From contig JAJEKV010000017.1 in the NCBI GenBank assembly GCA_021234155.1, positions 9,799,525-9,863,524 on the forward strand: a stretch of DNA of 64,000 bases, in the 5' to 3' direction. Shown in pieces: positions 35,859 to 47,259 of this stretch. The stretch is from Isoetes taiwanensis (lineage: Eukaryota > Streptophyta > Lycopodiopsida > Isoetales > Isoetaceae). Below the pieces are notes generated by a model, which saw only the letters and a list, made by a program, of their open reading frames with translations, did not search any database and was not told the origin of the DNA. Within the stretch, counting starts at the first letter, position 1, and each line of letters begins with the position of its first letter. The position numbers and the translations under genes are program-made.

Positions 35859-36271
35859 GTAACAACCTCGTTCCAGGGTGTTATCCCTCTCATATCTCTG
35901 AACTCTAAAGCTGAAATCAGATATTGATATGCTGGACCAAGGCCTTTGGGAACTTCAAAAAAATATTGATATCCAAAGGCCTAGCCTTTGGATATTGATA
36001 TGGACTTACAAGTAGTCTAGTGATACTTACTACAATGCATGTGTATGCATCCCTCCACACCCCTATTTACTTCACATCTCCGCACTATAAATATATGTAC
36101 CCGCTAGATTAGTCCAGAGGCATAGCCTAGAACTAGCATGTGCACATTGTAATCCTAACTTCCGATTTGTGATTCTCAAGCTTCCATTGTTTCTAAATTG
36201 CTGTACTCTTTGCTTGTAGCTTAATAAAGTACCTTCCTTGGTCTTATTTCATCTCCAATCTAGGTATAACA
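35845..36271 (+). mobile_element. LTR-like segment (possible solo or broken LTR)
   Basis: Begins TGTTATA and ends TATAACA, as an LTR would. It has a TATA box (TATAAATATATG, about 36086) and, about 130 bp on, a polyadenylation-type AATAAA (about 36222). No PBS, PPT or target duplication was found, so this is only a suggestion. Confidence 0.35.
35969..35995. repeat. 12-bp perfect palindrome
   Basis: ATATCCAAAGGC and its complement are separated by three bases. It lies within the LTR-like segment. Confidence 0.7.
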
Positions 36272-37099
36272 CCAAAAAATATACTTTAGTATGCCGTAAG
36301 AAAGGAATATAATGCTTTATGAACTACTAGAAAGAAAATGTATTTTAATATGCTATATAAAATTGTTTATGGATATCCACCACCACAACTTGAGAATCAC
36401 TAATTGTTCAATAGTAAAGTATAGACTATGCCATTGCCCCATTCCATGTTAATGCTGACATGCAAGGCTCATACTCCGTCTGCACCAAATAATATCAAAG
36501 CACCATCTCTCCAAGTATTTGTATTCTCCCAACTCTTTGTTAACTCCAGCTTTAATATGATGTTGTGTTACTTCTACCCCCTTCCCCTTCAAAAAAAAAA
36601 AAAAAAAAAAAGGGCTACACGACACCCCATATACAACACTCCTGACCTGCTTCAATACACATATGAGAAAAGCACATTAAGCGCATCACTATGTAAGATT
36701 AAGAAATCCTAACTTCAAAACCCTTGATGCCTATTTTTAGATTTAGAAATATGCACGTAATTTTCAATACTTTGTATCTAATGTGCATGTTGCTGAAGCA
36801 CCTAGTTAATATAAGATGCTAGTGCAATCACCTCATATATCTCCCAAAGTGCATGTGATGGCTGATAAATTTAAATTTAGCTATTATATCTTGCTGTAAA
36901 TGCTGGATAATCTCAATTGGTGGTAATCTTTTAGAGTTGTTATCTACAACACATACACAGATGTTGCATTTCGTGGCACATGATCGCATTTACCTGTAGC
37001 AATTATGAGTTGATAGGCTTCTTGAAATTAGTTTTTTTTTTCTTTTTGCATGGCACATGAGCCCATTTACCTCTCGCAATTTTGAGTTGATAGGCTTCT
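36272..37099. other. AT-rich, includes a 21-nt poly(A)
   Basis: A21 at 36591-36611 preceded by 'ccttc' may be the tail of a short L1-type insertion on the plus strand. No gene. Confidence 0.3.
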
Positions 37100-37440
37100 C
37101 GACGATAGATATTTCTTGTTGGAAAGACATAGAGTCAATTTTGAAGATAGATATTTTTCTTTGGAAAGATTTGAGTCAATTTATTCATCACGCAACATTT
37201 CATAGAATACATGTATTCACAGAAGGCTCTAACATAGCACATCACATTTCATACAATACGTGTATTCACAGGGAGGCAATCTAAAGGGGCATAATGTGAT
37301 GTAAAGATAGATATTTTTTTTCGGAAAGACATGAGACAATCTTGAAGATAGATTTTTTTTTTGGAAAAACTTGATTCACACATTTCATACAATACATGTA
37401 TTCACAAGAAGGCAATCTAGAGCAGCTTAATGTGATGTAA
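37100..37440 (-). mobile_element. cluster of L1-type LINE 3' ends
   Basis: Three to four overlapping copies of a unit 'tttt-ggaaagacttgagtcaa...acatttcatacaatacatgtattcacaagaaggcaatcta'. Read on the minus strand, each is an L1 3' UTR ending in an A-rich tail. It looks like repeated insertion of heavily truncated copies into one another. Confidence 0.5.
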
Positions 37441-37514
37441 TGGTAGTTTACATATGGCCAACTTCGAACTTGTTATTTCAGGGCAATGAATTTTAAAGTC
37501 CCCATTACTAGATT

Positions 37515-37585
37515 GATATTGGTCATACTTGAACCAGTGACCTCGAGTGTGGCGTGTTCAAGGTCTTATCACTGAACCATACCCC
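37515..37585 (-). mobile_element. tRNA-derived SINE head (probable)
   Basis: The minus strand has a GGGGGTATGG start, an A-box (TGGTTCAGTG) and a degenerate B-box (GGTTCAAGTATGACC) about 32 nt later, in the arrangement of Pol III-driven plant SINEs. Tail and target duplication are not clear. Confidence 0.4.
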
Positions 37586-38064
37586 CAAGGAAATTCTCAT
37601 CCTATGTTTGAAAATAGATGCGATTGTCCTATATCTATTGATGGAGAAATATGCTCACATAACTTCTATGACCCAAGGTCAATGTTATTAATGAGTATTC
37701 CACAACTTGTTTATGTAGCATCCTCTAGGAAATCCTCCAAGGGATCCTTGACAAAAATATTAGACAAGGCAATCCTTAACTCAGGGTTTCCTCAAATAAA
37801 CTATATAAGAAAAGGATAAATTGAATGTCAACTCATCAATCAACTAGATATTTGTTTAATTATATAGGAGGTATACTAATTCGTAGACCTACATCTAGAT
37901 GATTGCTAACACTAGACCACCTTGCGGACGATTAACAGGATGCTTCATATTAGTGTATTAGTGCTTTGCCTTTTAGAGCAACAAACTTTAGTCTAATCAA
38001 ACTACCAAAAGCAATAAGGAGTTGTCTTGTCTAATCGATTTAATATGTACAATAAAGCATGCTA

Positions 38065-39680
38065 TAGCCTGGGAAAACCAAGGCGAGGGGCCGCCACGCA
38101 AACGGTCCCGATCAGCCATCATGGACAGGGGAGAGTCATTCTCCATGAAGAAGGAGGCTCGGGCTAAGGCTAAGGCCCCCTCAGCGCGGCCAGCCCGGCC
38201 GGAAGGGATTGATTGCTCGGAGGCGGACCACCACGGGAACTCCGCCTCTAAGCCGAGAAGGGTGGAGCCCGTCAAAGCGGTGGAGGCTAACAAATGCCCG
38301 CGATTGGGGCTAACAATGCCCGCCGGGCGGCATGGCGGTGGAGATGGAGTCCTCGGCACCCCATGTGCTCGAAGGCAACCGGTGGTCGAAGAACCGCATC
38401 ACAGGCACGGAGACCCGCTGACACAAAGACGTAGAAGATGGCCTTGGCACGGCACACTTCGAGCGGCAGCAGGCCGGCAGAGCTTCGGCCGACATGCGGG
38501 CCCGCCCAGACTCGCGGTTCATCACTCGGACACCATGACACGGGAGAGGGAGCCGGCAATGCGAGGCGATGGTCGATGGTCACCGGCCGGATCGGAAGGT
38601 TGAGGAAGCCACCACCATGGCCGCGGGGCGCAAGCCGCTCTTTAGAGATAGCTTGAACACGGCCGGGTTCTTCAGGAGTACAATCGGGCAAAGCTTGGAC
38701 TGACGGGCGCCCGTGTCTTTGGGGGGCTCGAGCACGCCCCCGATACTTCGAGCACGGAGCTCCGGGGGTTGCGCGGCAGACCATCCATAAACGGGGCGGG
38801 GTCTCCCTACAGGAGGTTCATAGTCAGTGCGGCGGTCGCGAGCCGGGAGATAGCAGCGGCCCGAGGCCACGCAGAGCTGTGCTCCCGGAGCTTCCGCAGG
38901 GCGAGGGGCGGCTCGAGCCGCTACCCCGCAACCCCCGGTATGCGGCCACCCCGCGCCCGGCGGCCGGGGACCATGCTTGTTGCCCGCATTCAAGCCACCC
39001 CACGCCATCCCAGCCACCACCACCACCACCACCACCCGGCCGCAGGCCCAGGCCCTCGCCCACCTTTGACCCACGGGCCCTTGAGAACTCCAAGAGCTGG
39101 AGCGGAGAGGCCACAATGTCGGTAGTCCAGGGGAGAGTCTCGCCCACAACATCAAAACACACATTCTCGATCGGATGGCATTCCCGGGCGGTTCACATTT
39201 TCCCGAAGCAGCCCGCCATGGCACTCGGCCGGTCGTAACGCATTGTCATATTAGCGATTCGCGGATGCGCAGTGCGTGATGCCATATTAGCGCCGGGGCA
39301 AGATTGAAGGGGCGTCCTCATGCGTGGGCCAGGGACCTCACACCCGCTAAACGAGGAGGCACGCAGGCGAGGAGCTTGTTAGGGTTAGAGGCATCCGCCA
39401 CCAAGGGGTGCCGCGGGGATTGGTTGAGGCGGGGATGCACATTTTCGCCCGACACGCATCGCTCTGCTGCGACCCCGCAGCCCCAATCGCGCGGTGAATG
39501 TGGCCACGCTTCGCTTCTCCTACCACGGCCCCCTTCTCCTGCTCCTACTCCACGCTCCCTCCCGACCCACGCCCTCCCGGCCACATGCGCCCGGCTCCAT
39601 CTACGCCCGACTTCGGTCTCTGCTTCCCGTCCTCCCCGCTGACTTCCAGTTGCGCGATACCCTTCTTGGCGAGAAATAGG
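38065..39680 (+). other. GC-rich leader / possible ORF1 region of the LINE
   Basis: Open frames run on both strands because of the high GC content, so coding strand and frame cannot be decided. A plus-strand frame at 38022-38603 is basic (PRKRSRSAIMDRG), as a nucleic-acid-binding ORF1 would be. A His-codon run lies near 39018-39035. No known domain was recognised. Confidence 0.35.
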
Positions 39681-39690
39681 AATTGTGCCT

Positions 39691-40510
39691 CGGGTGGTCT
39701 CATGGAATTGTCGAGGCTTCCCTTGGAAGAAGGGGGACAATCTCAACTCCATGGCAGCCGATATGGATCTCATCTTTCTCATGGAGACATGGGAGCATCT
39801 TTGAGCCACAGGCTACGTCTGCCGGGTTACCAACATTTCGGTCTTCAATACATGCGGGGACGGAGGGGTCATGGTGGGGTTGCTTGCTACTACCGGACAA
39901 CCTTGGCACATTCGGTTACCCTCCGAACACGGCGGACACAACCCGGTACTTGTGGGTTCGTGTGCACAATACCGGTGGCAACCCCTTTTTCAAGGTCACT
40001 TTTGTTATTTCCCTCACGCAGAGAGCACCTTCTATCGCAGCCACTCCGATGCGGATAGGATGGACCCTTATGTCGATCTATATGATGACATACAGCAGCA
40101 CAAGCAGTTGGGTAGGGTCGTCCTTCTTGGGGATTTCAATGCATGGACAGGAGTAGAGCAGCCCATGAGACTTGACCCCCTCGCTGACGATGTCCTGCAG
40201 CTACGTCCCGCAGAGGCAACCTGGCCACGAGGATCGGATGACAGCCAGGTCACTCGCTTTGGCAGACAGTTGCTCCTGCTATGTGGTATTTTTGACTTGA
40301 TAATTTGCAATGGCCTGTCACAGTGGCCCGCTTCTCACAAGTGCACCTGCAGACAGGACAATCAGGGGGGAGGGTCTAGTGTGGTGGACTATGTGCTCGT
40401 AGTTGCGCAAGATATGCATCTCATCAGTCGTTTCCGGGTGGGCACCGACAGTCGGGATGAGGAGGTCGACTCAGATCACCTCCCACTTTATTTGGACATG
40501 GTTTGGCAAG
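39691..40510 (+). pseudogene. LINE AP-type endonuclease domain
   Basis: Motifs appear in order across shifting frames: VSWNCRGFPW (39697), LIFLMETWE (39768), HGGVACYYR (39870), GDFNAWTG (40129) and DSDHLPLYLD (40470). These are the metal-binding and catalytic positions of LINE endonucleases (N, E, D-N, S-D-H). The frame changes at least three times and a TGA follows METWEHL, so it is dead. The enzyme nicks target DNA to prime reverse transcription. Confidence 0.88.
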
Positions 40511-41099
40511 CCGCCAGAACCCCCACTATGCCAGCCCCTCGCCATCCTCAGTTGCGACTGGATTATGAGCAGGCAGAGGACTACGTCGAGATGCTCATGG
40601 GACGCCCGGCAATTTCAAGCGGACCCCCACACTAGAGCGTGCAGCACGGACCCGGTTGATCGAAGCTATTACGGGATGCGGCGGGCCGGAGTGCTTTTGG
40701 CAGACCCCTTCCCCCTCCCGTGGCTCGGGGACATCAACATTTTCGTGTAACTGGTGATTTGATGCGGAGTATAAAGAACGCAAGCGCTAGCTTCGGGTCA
40801 CATCTCGGATCCGGTATTCGCTTGCCAGGCCACCACCGCGTGCCGCCCATCCGGAAGGAGACAAAGGCATGGTACCTTGCCGGGCATCGGGGAGATGTTG
40901 ACCTTTGGACACTCATCCTCGAACCTTTTGGCCAGAGTGCTTCAAGGCCAGCCCGACCCTCTGAGGGGGACATCACACCAGGCAATGGGAAATGCTTTGC
41001 GGCAGCTCTATGACCCACGGGGGACGCAGCGTCGCCCATACCCCCATAGGATGGCCCCATTGGTTATCGCGAGGAGGAGGATGTTGTGGAGGGCCCGCA

Positions 41100-42118
41100 A
41101 CGGTGGCTAATGGGAAGGCGGCTGACCTCGATGGTATGCGTGTCGAGTTACTCAAATGGGCGGGGTAGCGGCGGTGCCGATCCTTACTACCCCGTTCAAC
41201 GAGCATTGCGGGAAGGTTTCCCCGACAATGGACCTGGCGGGGTTGTCCCCATTCACAAAGCGGGTGATCCACACCGCCCCGCCACCAATGGACGATCATG
41301 GTCGGGTTTCAAGATATTTGCCAAACTGTTGGCGGGCATTCTCGGCGGCAGATTGACCGGGCCGGGCAGGCGGCAGATGTGCGAGCCCTCACACAAGCAG
41401 GATTTAGACCCCGCCACTCAACGATTGACTATGTCTTTACACTGCGGGCACTGATTGAAGACAACCGAAACCATCGGCAGGACTTGTATTGCTGCTTTGT
41501 GGACTTGGGGAAGGCTTTTTGATACGGTCCCCAGGAAAAGGCGTGGGCTAGGCTGCGTCAAGCTGGGGCTGCCGCTGCTGTCGTGCGAGAATCCCGTGAT
41601 ATCTGGCCGTATGAGAGTTGTTTTGGCAGGATGCAGCCAACGGGCCAAGCATTCACCAGTAGTATCGGGGTCCGGCAGGGCTGCCCCCTCTCACCAACAC
41701 TTTTTGGCCTCTACATTGACCAATTAGAGCCCTGGCTTACTGAGCATGGGGGGGATGGCATACAGCTTTTGCATCACGTCATCCGCCAGCTCATCTGTGC
41801 GGACGATGTTGACCTTCCGCCCATACCCGAAGCTATGCGATCTCATCCGGATGCCCTAGACACATTGCCGCGGGCTCACTGGACATGCACGTGAATCTAG
41901 CCAAGACCGGGGTGGTTCTCATATCCTCTTCACGCCACCCCACGCCTCCTGCACTCACATATCGGGGACAGCCTGTGGAGGTCACGCCCGCCTACAAATA
42001 CCTAGGGGTGGAGTTCCCCTCCTCGCTCTGTTGGGAGGCGTCCATCCGCTTGCGGGTGACATCAGGCTGGAAAGTGCTTTATGCCATGCAGAACAACGAT
42101 CACCGGCGAGCTCTATGA
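41100..42118 (+). pseudogene. LINE reverse transcriptase domain
   Basis: GKAADLDGMRVELLKWA opens the domain (41110). Then come TQAGFRPRHSTIDYVFTLRAL (split here as TQAGFRP and HSTIDYVF), LYCCFVDLGKAF with a frameshift, GVRQGCPLSPTLFGLYIDQL (41669), CADDVD in place of YADDVD (41799), MHVNLAKTGVVL and AYKYLGVEF (41991). Frameshifts occur near 41160, 41520 and 41810. Not functional. Confidence 0.88.
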
Positions 42119-42229
42119 TTCGGGCCATCGGTCACATCTGTTTTGACCTTTGGTCAAGCCTTTGTCCTTCATGCGACGGGTCGAGGTTTGGGTCCGGTCG
42201 TCTCTTTGGCGACTGGAATGACTTGGGCA

Positions 42230-42880
42230 GGTGCGCGAAGGCATTTTTGGCACGGGCACTTGGGGTGAAACCTTCAGTCCCCTATCAGATTCTGCTGCAG
42301 GAAACTGGATTCTTGCCACTTCAGCGGGCAGCCCTTGATAGACACATCGTCTATTTTCAGAAAGTGGTTAATATGGGTGATGCTCGGCTCCCGCACCTGG
42401 CTTACGCTGTGGCAATGGGCCCGCAGCGGCTCAGGGCCTGTTGGAGGGTAAGAGATCGGTGGTTCGCCCGGATGGAGCGTGCGAGAAGCACAGATGCGTC
42501 GCGGTGGACACAGAGGCCGATCGTGACATCTGCGGGAGTATCCGGGCGCTTGCTTCCTTGGCAAGCTCACGGGACCCCGGACGCTCTAGAGCAGGTCAAA
42601 AGTGCCCATTACAAAGGAGCACATCAACCTGCGTTGGCGGGGCCCATTTACGCCTCGAAAAAGCAGACTCATTGCCTCCATTCGCGACAGTGCCCACCAT
42701 CTTCGCGATCGAGATGGGCGGTGGATTGGGGAACCCCCCCGCCAGACAGCTCTGTCAATCTTTGTCAAGCGGGTGCCATTGAGGATGAGTCTCACACTTT
42801 CCGAGTTGCCCAAAGATTCCGGTCGGTCCAGGGCGGATACATTCCCTTTAATGCGGCCGGACTTGCCCCTACATTTCGAT
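42230..42880 (+). pseudogene. LINE post-RT region with Cys/His motif
   Basis: VPYQILLQETGFLPLQRAAL, then HLAYAVAMGPQRL, then after a frameshift IASIRDSAHHLR, GRWIGEPP and a C-x2-C...H-type finger represented by NLCQAGAIEDESHTF. It corresponds to 62220-62820 in the other copy and to the CNLCDTGYVEDEEHVF finger of family B. Confidence 0.75.
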
Positions 42881-43200
42881 GAACACACCCGTCGATGCGT
42901 GCTCGGGTCGCATATTAGGGGAGGTCTTGGATCTGCGAGCCCACCTTTGCCCCCCTTTGGCTGCGGATTGATCGGGCACTACGGTGCTGTACATGAGTCT
43001 ATATATTTGTGTGTTTTGCATTTGGTATATTGGAGCGGTTTGTTAGCGGTGATGATTTCGCTACGGTTTTCCCTCGAAAACCCTTCGTGTGGGTTTTTAA
43101 TCCAGGTAGTAATCCGCTTGCTGCGCTTTTGTATTGGGTCCCATAGACCGATTGGTCTTCGTGGACGATAAAAATACCTTCCTTCCTTCCTTCCTATTAG

Positions 43201-43720
43201 GCTGATTTGACCTTGATAGGCTTATATTCTTCTTCTACATAAACATTTGGCTTGGCTTTCTCCTACGTTCACTAACCAAATCAACTTGGAGACTCCTTTT
43301 ATTATTAGTGTTATTCTCAATATCCTCATAATCTTTCTCCTTCTTCTCCCATTTATCTCTCTTCTTTCTCGTTTTTCTTCTTTGAAACTAGAATTTGATT
43401 GCCATGTATCTGATCTTTTACCTCATCACCAATACATATTTTTTTGTATCATGCAATCTTTATGCAAGGTGACAATTGTCTCAACAAGCAATTAAGAAAT
43501 TTGATGTGGAATCCACATCTCATTGTTTGCCATATTGGACCATGGCTCCAGCATGATTACTAAATCTATAATGTTTTCTCTTACATATACATGCCCCATA
43601 ACCTTGAAGATGTAGAATCTCTTTCATCGTTTTATTCTAATTTCAACTCCATGATCTCTTCATGTAGTGTGAACACTTATATATGTCCATACATAACTAT
43701 AGCATATATTTTCTTTTTTT
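43201..43720. other. AT-rich, no gene seen
   Basis: Pyrimidine-rich stretch around 43310-43390. No coding feature recognised. Confidence 0.35.
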
Positions 43721-43721
43721 T

Positions 43722-43800
43722 TGAGGGATAAAAGAATTTTATTTACTTAGACAGAATGATACAATGCCACATGGCAGGGGTGCACCCATCCACGAAAGTG
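43722..43800 (-). mobile_element. L1-type LINE 3' end
   Basis: The minus strand reads GGGTGCACCCCTGCCATGTG, then an AAATAAAATTC stretch and a terminal A-run. It is the extreme 3' end of a plant L1 insertion. Confidence 0.5.
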
Positions 43801-44175
43801 CAGTATAGCATATTTTTGATGTTGTATAGTTAAGGGAAAATTAACAAAATACTATTGATGTGTTAGCAAATGCTCAAAAAGCCACTGCACTTGAAATCAT
43901 GAAAAAGCGTTGAGTGGTCTATGATGGCTCAAGGTGAAGAAGCTGGACAATCAAAAGTAATACATCTAAACATATGAATAAGCTTGTGGAGTCTAATTTC
44001 TTCATGCTGTAATGAGTGATTAATTGTCTTTACAAATTAACTGTCTTTACAACTCCACACTTATGAAATTCTATCGTCAATTTGGGGCTCCTATAGGAGG
44101 AGCTAAAAACAAAGTATTGGAAAAAAAATTTGCAGCTATTGAAGAACTTTGCCACGCGGTTTTGAAGTTGCAAAT
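43801..44175. other. no gene seen
   Basis: AT-rich sequence between two LINE insertions. Confidence 0.35.
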
Positions 44176-44218
44176 TCCTCTACTGTCCGCAGTGTTGCCA
44201 CATGCGGACAGTAGAGGA
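44176..44218. repeat. perfect 15-bp hairpin at a LINE 5' junction
   Basis: 44176-44190 is the exact reverse complement of 44204-44218, with a 13-nt loop. The right arm is LINE sequence, recognisable in the copy at about 30495-30510. The left arm is not in that copy, so it appears to have been made at insertion. Confidence 0.85.
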
Positions 44219-44585
44219 TGAGCACCATGCTCTGCAAGAGTGTCCGGCATATACGCATATCCGAGCAACACATGCTGATCTTAGATGCTCTGAGGCACCG
44301 CTGCATCAATTGCTAGCATCGCCAATGGTTGCACGTCTCGCATCCTACATTTTGCAAGTCTCTACCGTCAGAGAATCCCTTACAGGACAAGGGATCTGAG
44401 AGCCTACTACCAGGGTTTTTCCTCCCATGTGGGGGTTTTTTCATCCCAGTAGTAGGGACACATTGTATAGTAGCATTTGTCTTTTGGTGTGGTTTTATCT
44501 GCTTTGTGTACTGCATGTACCGTCTCATAGGTCAAGTTTGGCCTCCGCGGACGTTAAAATATACTTCCTTCCTTCCTTCCTTCCT
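44191..44585 (+). mobile_element. LINE family A, short 3' copy
   Basis: The last ~390 bp of the same subfamily as 30123-31513, in the opposite orientation, with only about five differences over roughly 370 bp. It contains the 'gggtttttcc...ggggttttttc' hairpin, the GCGGACGTTAAAA terminus (44547-44559) and a (TTCC)n tail (44564-44585). Confidence 0.9.
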
Positions 44586-44799
44586 TAAAACATGGCAATC
44601 ATCTCTCACGGGTTTTTTGGTAATACAAGTGGCTTTCTGAGAAATTTTGTATATTCATAATTTTCCTTAACTAAATTTGATATCCATGGAAATAAGTAAC
44701 AATTTCCTCTAAATGGTAATTTTTGTATTACATGAACGGCTTTTGTGAGATTTTATACCATGTCAAGCGATGTAAGGCGAGGTGGTGGGGGTGGTCGGC

Positions 44800-46345
44800 T
44801 AGCCACGGAGTGATGCTTCAACTGTCGAGCCTTGTATCTTGCCCATTGCAGAGAGGGGATCAATGGCTGACATGAGGATGATATGAGGACCACCTTTAGT
44901 CTTGGCCAAATTGACGCGCATGTCAATCGTTTGGCAGAATATGTCTAAGGCATCGAGATGGTGCTGCATGTCCACCGGAGTGTAAGCTAGGAGGTCCACA
45001 TCATCAACATATGTTAGCTGCCTAGTGATCTGGTGCACTCCTTCTCCCCCATTGCTAGCAAGCCAACTCTTCAACTGATCAATATAAATCCCAAACAGAG
45101 AGAGGGCATTCCTGACAGACCCCGACATTGCTATGGAATGGTTGGTCTGTCAGTTGCAACTGGCTTGAGCTGAGCAGGGACCCCCAGTTGTCACAATCTT
45201 GCCTATAGCTTTTCTCGAAGCACAGTGTCAAAGGCCTTGGCGAAGTCCATGAAGCAACAATATTGGTCTTGACAACGGTTTTTGATGTCCTCAACCAAAG
45301 TCTGCAGGGTGAAGATGTGATCAATGGTTAAGTGCAGGGGCCTGAATCTCACCTGCATAAGGGCCTTCATTCTTGCTCGCACTGCCCAACTCGTCAACTA
45401 CTGCTCAAGAATCCCAGCCAACAGTTTTGCAAACACTGAACTGACCATGATTGCTCCGTAATTGGCTGGGCATGCGGGTCACCTGCCTCATATATGAGAA
45501 CAACTTTGCGAGTGGGCCATTACAGGGGGAAACCATCCTGTAACGCCATGTTTAACATGGTGGTTAGTATCAGTACTACGGACGACACCCACATGAGCAA
45601 CTCTGCCTGTATAACATCCAGGTCTAGTGCGTTCCCATTGGCAAGACACTATAAGCCCTGGACCACATCTACCTCTGCAATTTCCAGCACCAGGCCTGTG
45701 CACCCTGAGGATCGTAGAATTTGCAAGCACTGCCCCCACTGCTCGGGAGAGATGTTCCCTGGCTATAATGGCTTCTTAAGCACCCTTTGCCAGAAGTTCC
45801 TGGGATGACGATCCAGGATGTAGAACATTTCTCTTTGATGCACCGTGATGTACATGGCTTCCTTAGCCATACGTAAAGCGCAGTACTGTCTGACCGCGTG
45901 TGGACGTGGAGTAGGGTCTGTGACCTGGCATAGCCAGCATTTGTGTTCCTTGCACTCAGCATATCAAACCACTGGTTACGTGGAAAGGTTGTGGTCCCCG
46001 AGGTCCGTCAAGGGTGACTTCTCTCAAAGCACCTTTCTGCAGCAGTCCCGAGCACGTCAATCAGCTGGCCTGTCTGTTGCTCTAGCGTAGGATACTGTAA
46101 AGTTTTTGCCAAGTCATCTGCGAGCATTCAGGTGTAAGCCTCGGCATGCTCATAATCCAATCGCAGCTTAGACATAGCTGCAAGTAAAGTGGTAGGTGTT
46201 CTGAGTCGACCTCCTCATCGCCACTATCTGTTCCCATCGGGAAGTGCTTGACCACATGCATATTCTGCTCAGCCACCAATACATAGTCGACCACACTAGA
46301 TCCGTCCCCTTGATTCTCGTGCCTGCAAGTGCAGGCTAAGTTCAT
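44800..46345 (-). mobile_element. LINE family A, internal fragment (endonuclease end to RT)
   Basis: On the minus strand: SSVVDYVLVAEQN and DSEHLPLYL (endonuclease end, near 46200-46310), then MQVRFRPLHLTIDHIFTLQTL, YCCFMDFAKAFDTV (45220-45360), GVCQECPLS, DLYIDQLKSWL, YVDDVDLLAY in place of YADD (45000), and MRVNLAKTK. Stops and frameshifts throughout. It lacks the 3' third and the tail, so it is a deleted older copy. Confidence 0.85.
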
Positions 46346-46519
46346 AGTAATTGGGGAAAAAATGATTTTTGCATTTAAAGAAACCACACACACACACAAA
46401 ATGGCATAAGCTACAGTAAGAAACGCTAGGGCGAAATTACTGTCAAATTTCGCCTTCTTTATTTCACGCAATATTCTCCGCCGCTTGCGGAGCGGCGCCA
46501 CCTCTTCCCTGTTTGCCCT

Positions 46520-46625
46520 ATTCATTCCGGCCTGTTGCCCCTGTTCTGGAGCCAGCTATTGCGCCATTCCGGCCTGTTGCCCCTATTCTGGAGCCCGCTA
46601 TTGCGCTGTTCCTTCTTGTTGCATG
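46520..46625. repeat. tandem repeat, about 48-bp unit
   Basis: 'cattccggcctgttgcccct' with 'ttctggagcc-gctattgcgc' occurs twice in succession, followed by a decayed third copy ('ccttctggagccaggtat'). Confidence 0.85.
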
Positions 46626-46756
46626 TTCCTTCTGGAGCCAGGTATGGCCCTATGCGAAGCTGAAGCCACCGGGTTAGCCAGCCATAGCTGAAGCAGGTTT
46701 GTTGCTTTTTACTTTGTTCCGGCGAAGAAGAAGATGTCAGGAAGAGGCAACATTTA

Positions 46757-46860
46757 GGCATTACATTTAGCCAAAGATTTTTTCTTGTGAAAAAGCCGAG
46801 GCAGGTTTCTTGATCTTCCAAAGATTTTTTCTTGTGAAAAAGTTGAGGCAGGTTTCTTGA
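46757..46860. repeat. tandem repeat, about 48-bp unit
   Basis: 'ccaaagattttttcttgtg' with 'gaggcaggtttcttgatctt' is present twice, nearly identical. Confidence 0.85.
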
Positions 46861-47259
46861 TCTTTATTTTGTTCTGGCGAAGTAGCAACTGCGAGGTTTT
46901 ATCATCACAATGCGAAGCTTCTTGACCAAGGGACTCGCAAGATTGCTTCTAGATGTTTAGATTACTCTGAATCTGGCTTAGATCAATGTTTTCAGTTGTT
47001 TTATGTCATACCTATGCCGATAACAAGCAAACGTTTTAAGATCTTGCGTTTTTCTTCTGCAGATATGGAATGCGAAATGATTTTATGGTGGTATTTCAAT
47101 GTGATTGTTTTTTTATTTGCATTTCGTTATCTTTAATCATGCATGAATCAAGCTATTCTTCACGGCCAAAAACTGAATAACTACAAAAACTGGCTTTCTA
47201 TGGCCAAAAACTGGATAGCTACGATCTTGTTCGTAATTTCGCCTAGCGTTTATTACGTA

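Larger units (their letters stand above)
38065..43200 (+). mobile_element. LINE family A, near full-length, degenerate
   Basis: A GC-rich element of about 5.1 kb in AT-rich DNA. Order: GC-rich leader/ORF1 region (38065-39680), AP-type endonuclease (39691-40510), reverse transcriptase (41100-42118), post-RT and Cys/His region (42230-42880), 3' UTR with the 'ccctcgaaaacccttcg' hairpin, GTGGACGATAAAAA terminus (43161-43174) and (TTCC)n tail (43178-43196). Many frameshifts and stops. The 5' boundary is set by the change in base composition and is approximate; no target duplication was found. Confidence 0.88.
46415..47256. mobile_element. candidate non-autonomous DNA transposon with 25-bp TIRs
   Basis: 46415-46439 and 47233-47256 are inverted copies differing by one substitution and one indel; the common core is ACGCTAGG(G)CGAAATTAC. 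Inside are two tandem arrays (below) and no transposase. A clear target duplication was not found, so the transposon reading is tentative. It lies 0.5 kb upstream of the metacaspase. Confidence 0.5.

Noticed and set aside
38580-39224. 214-codon minus-strand open frame, and other long frames in the GC-rich LINE leader
   Set aside because: Both strands stay open because stop codons are rare in GC-rich DNA. No recognisable domain, and strand cannot be decided.
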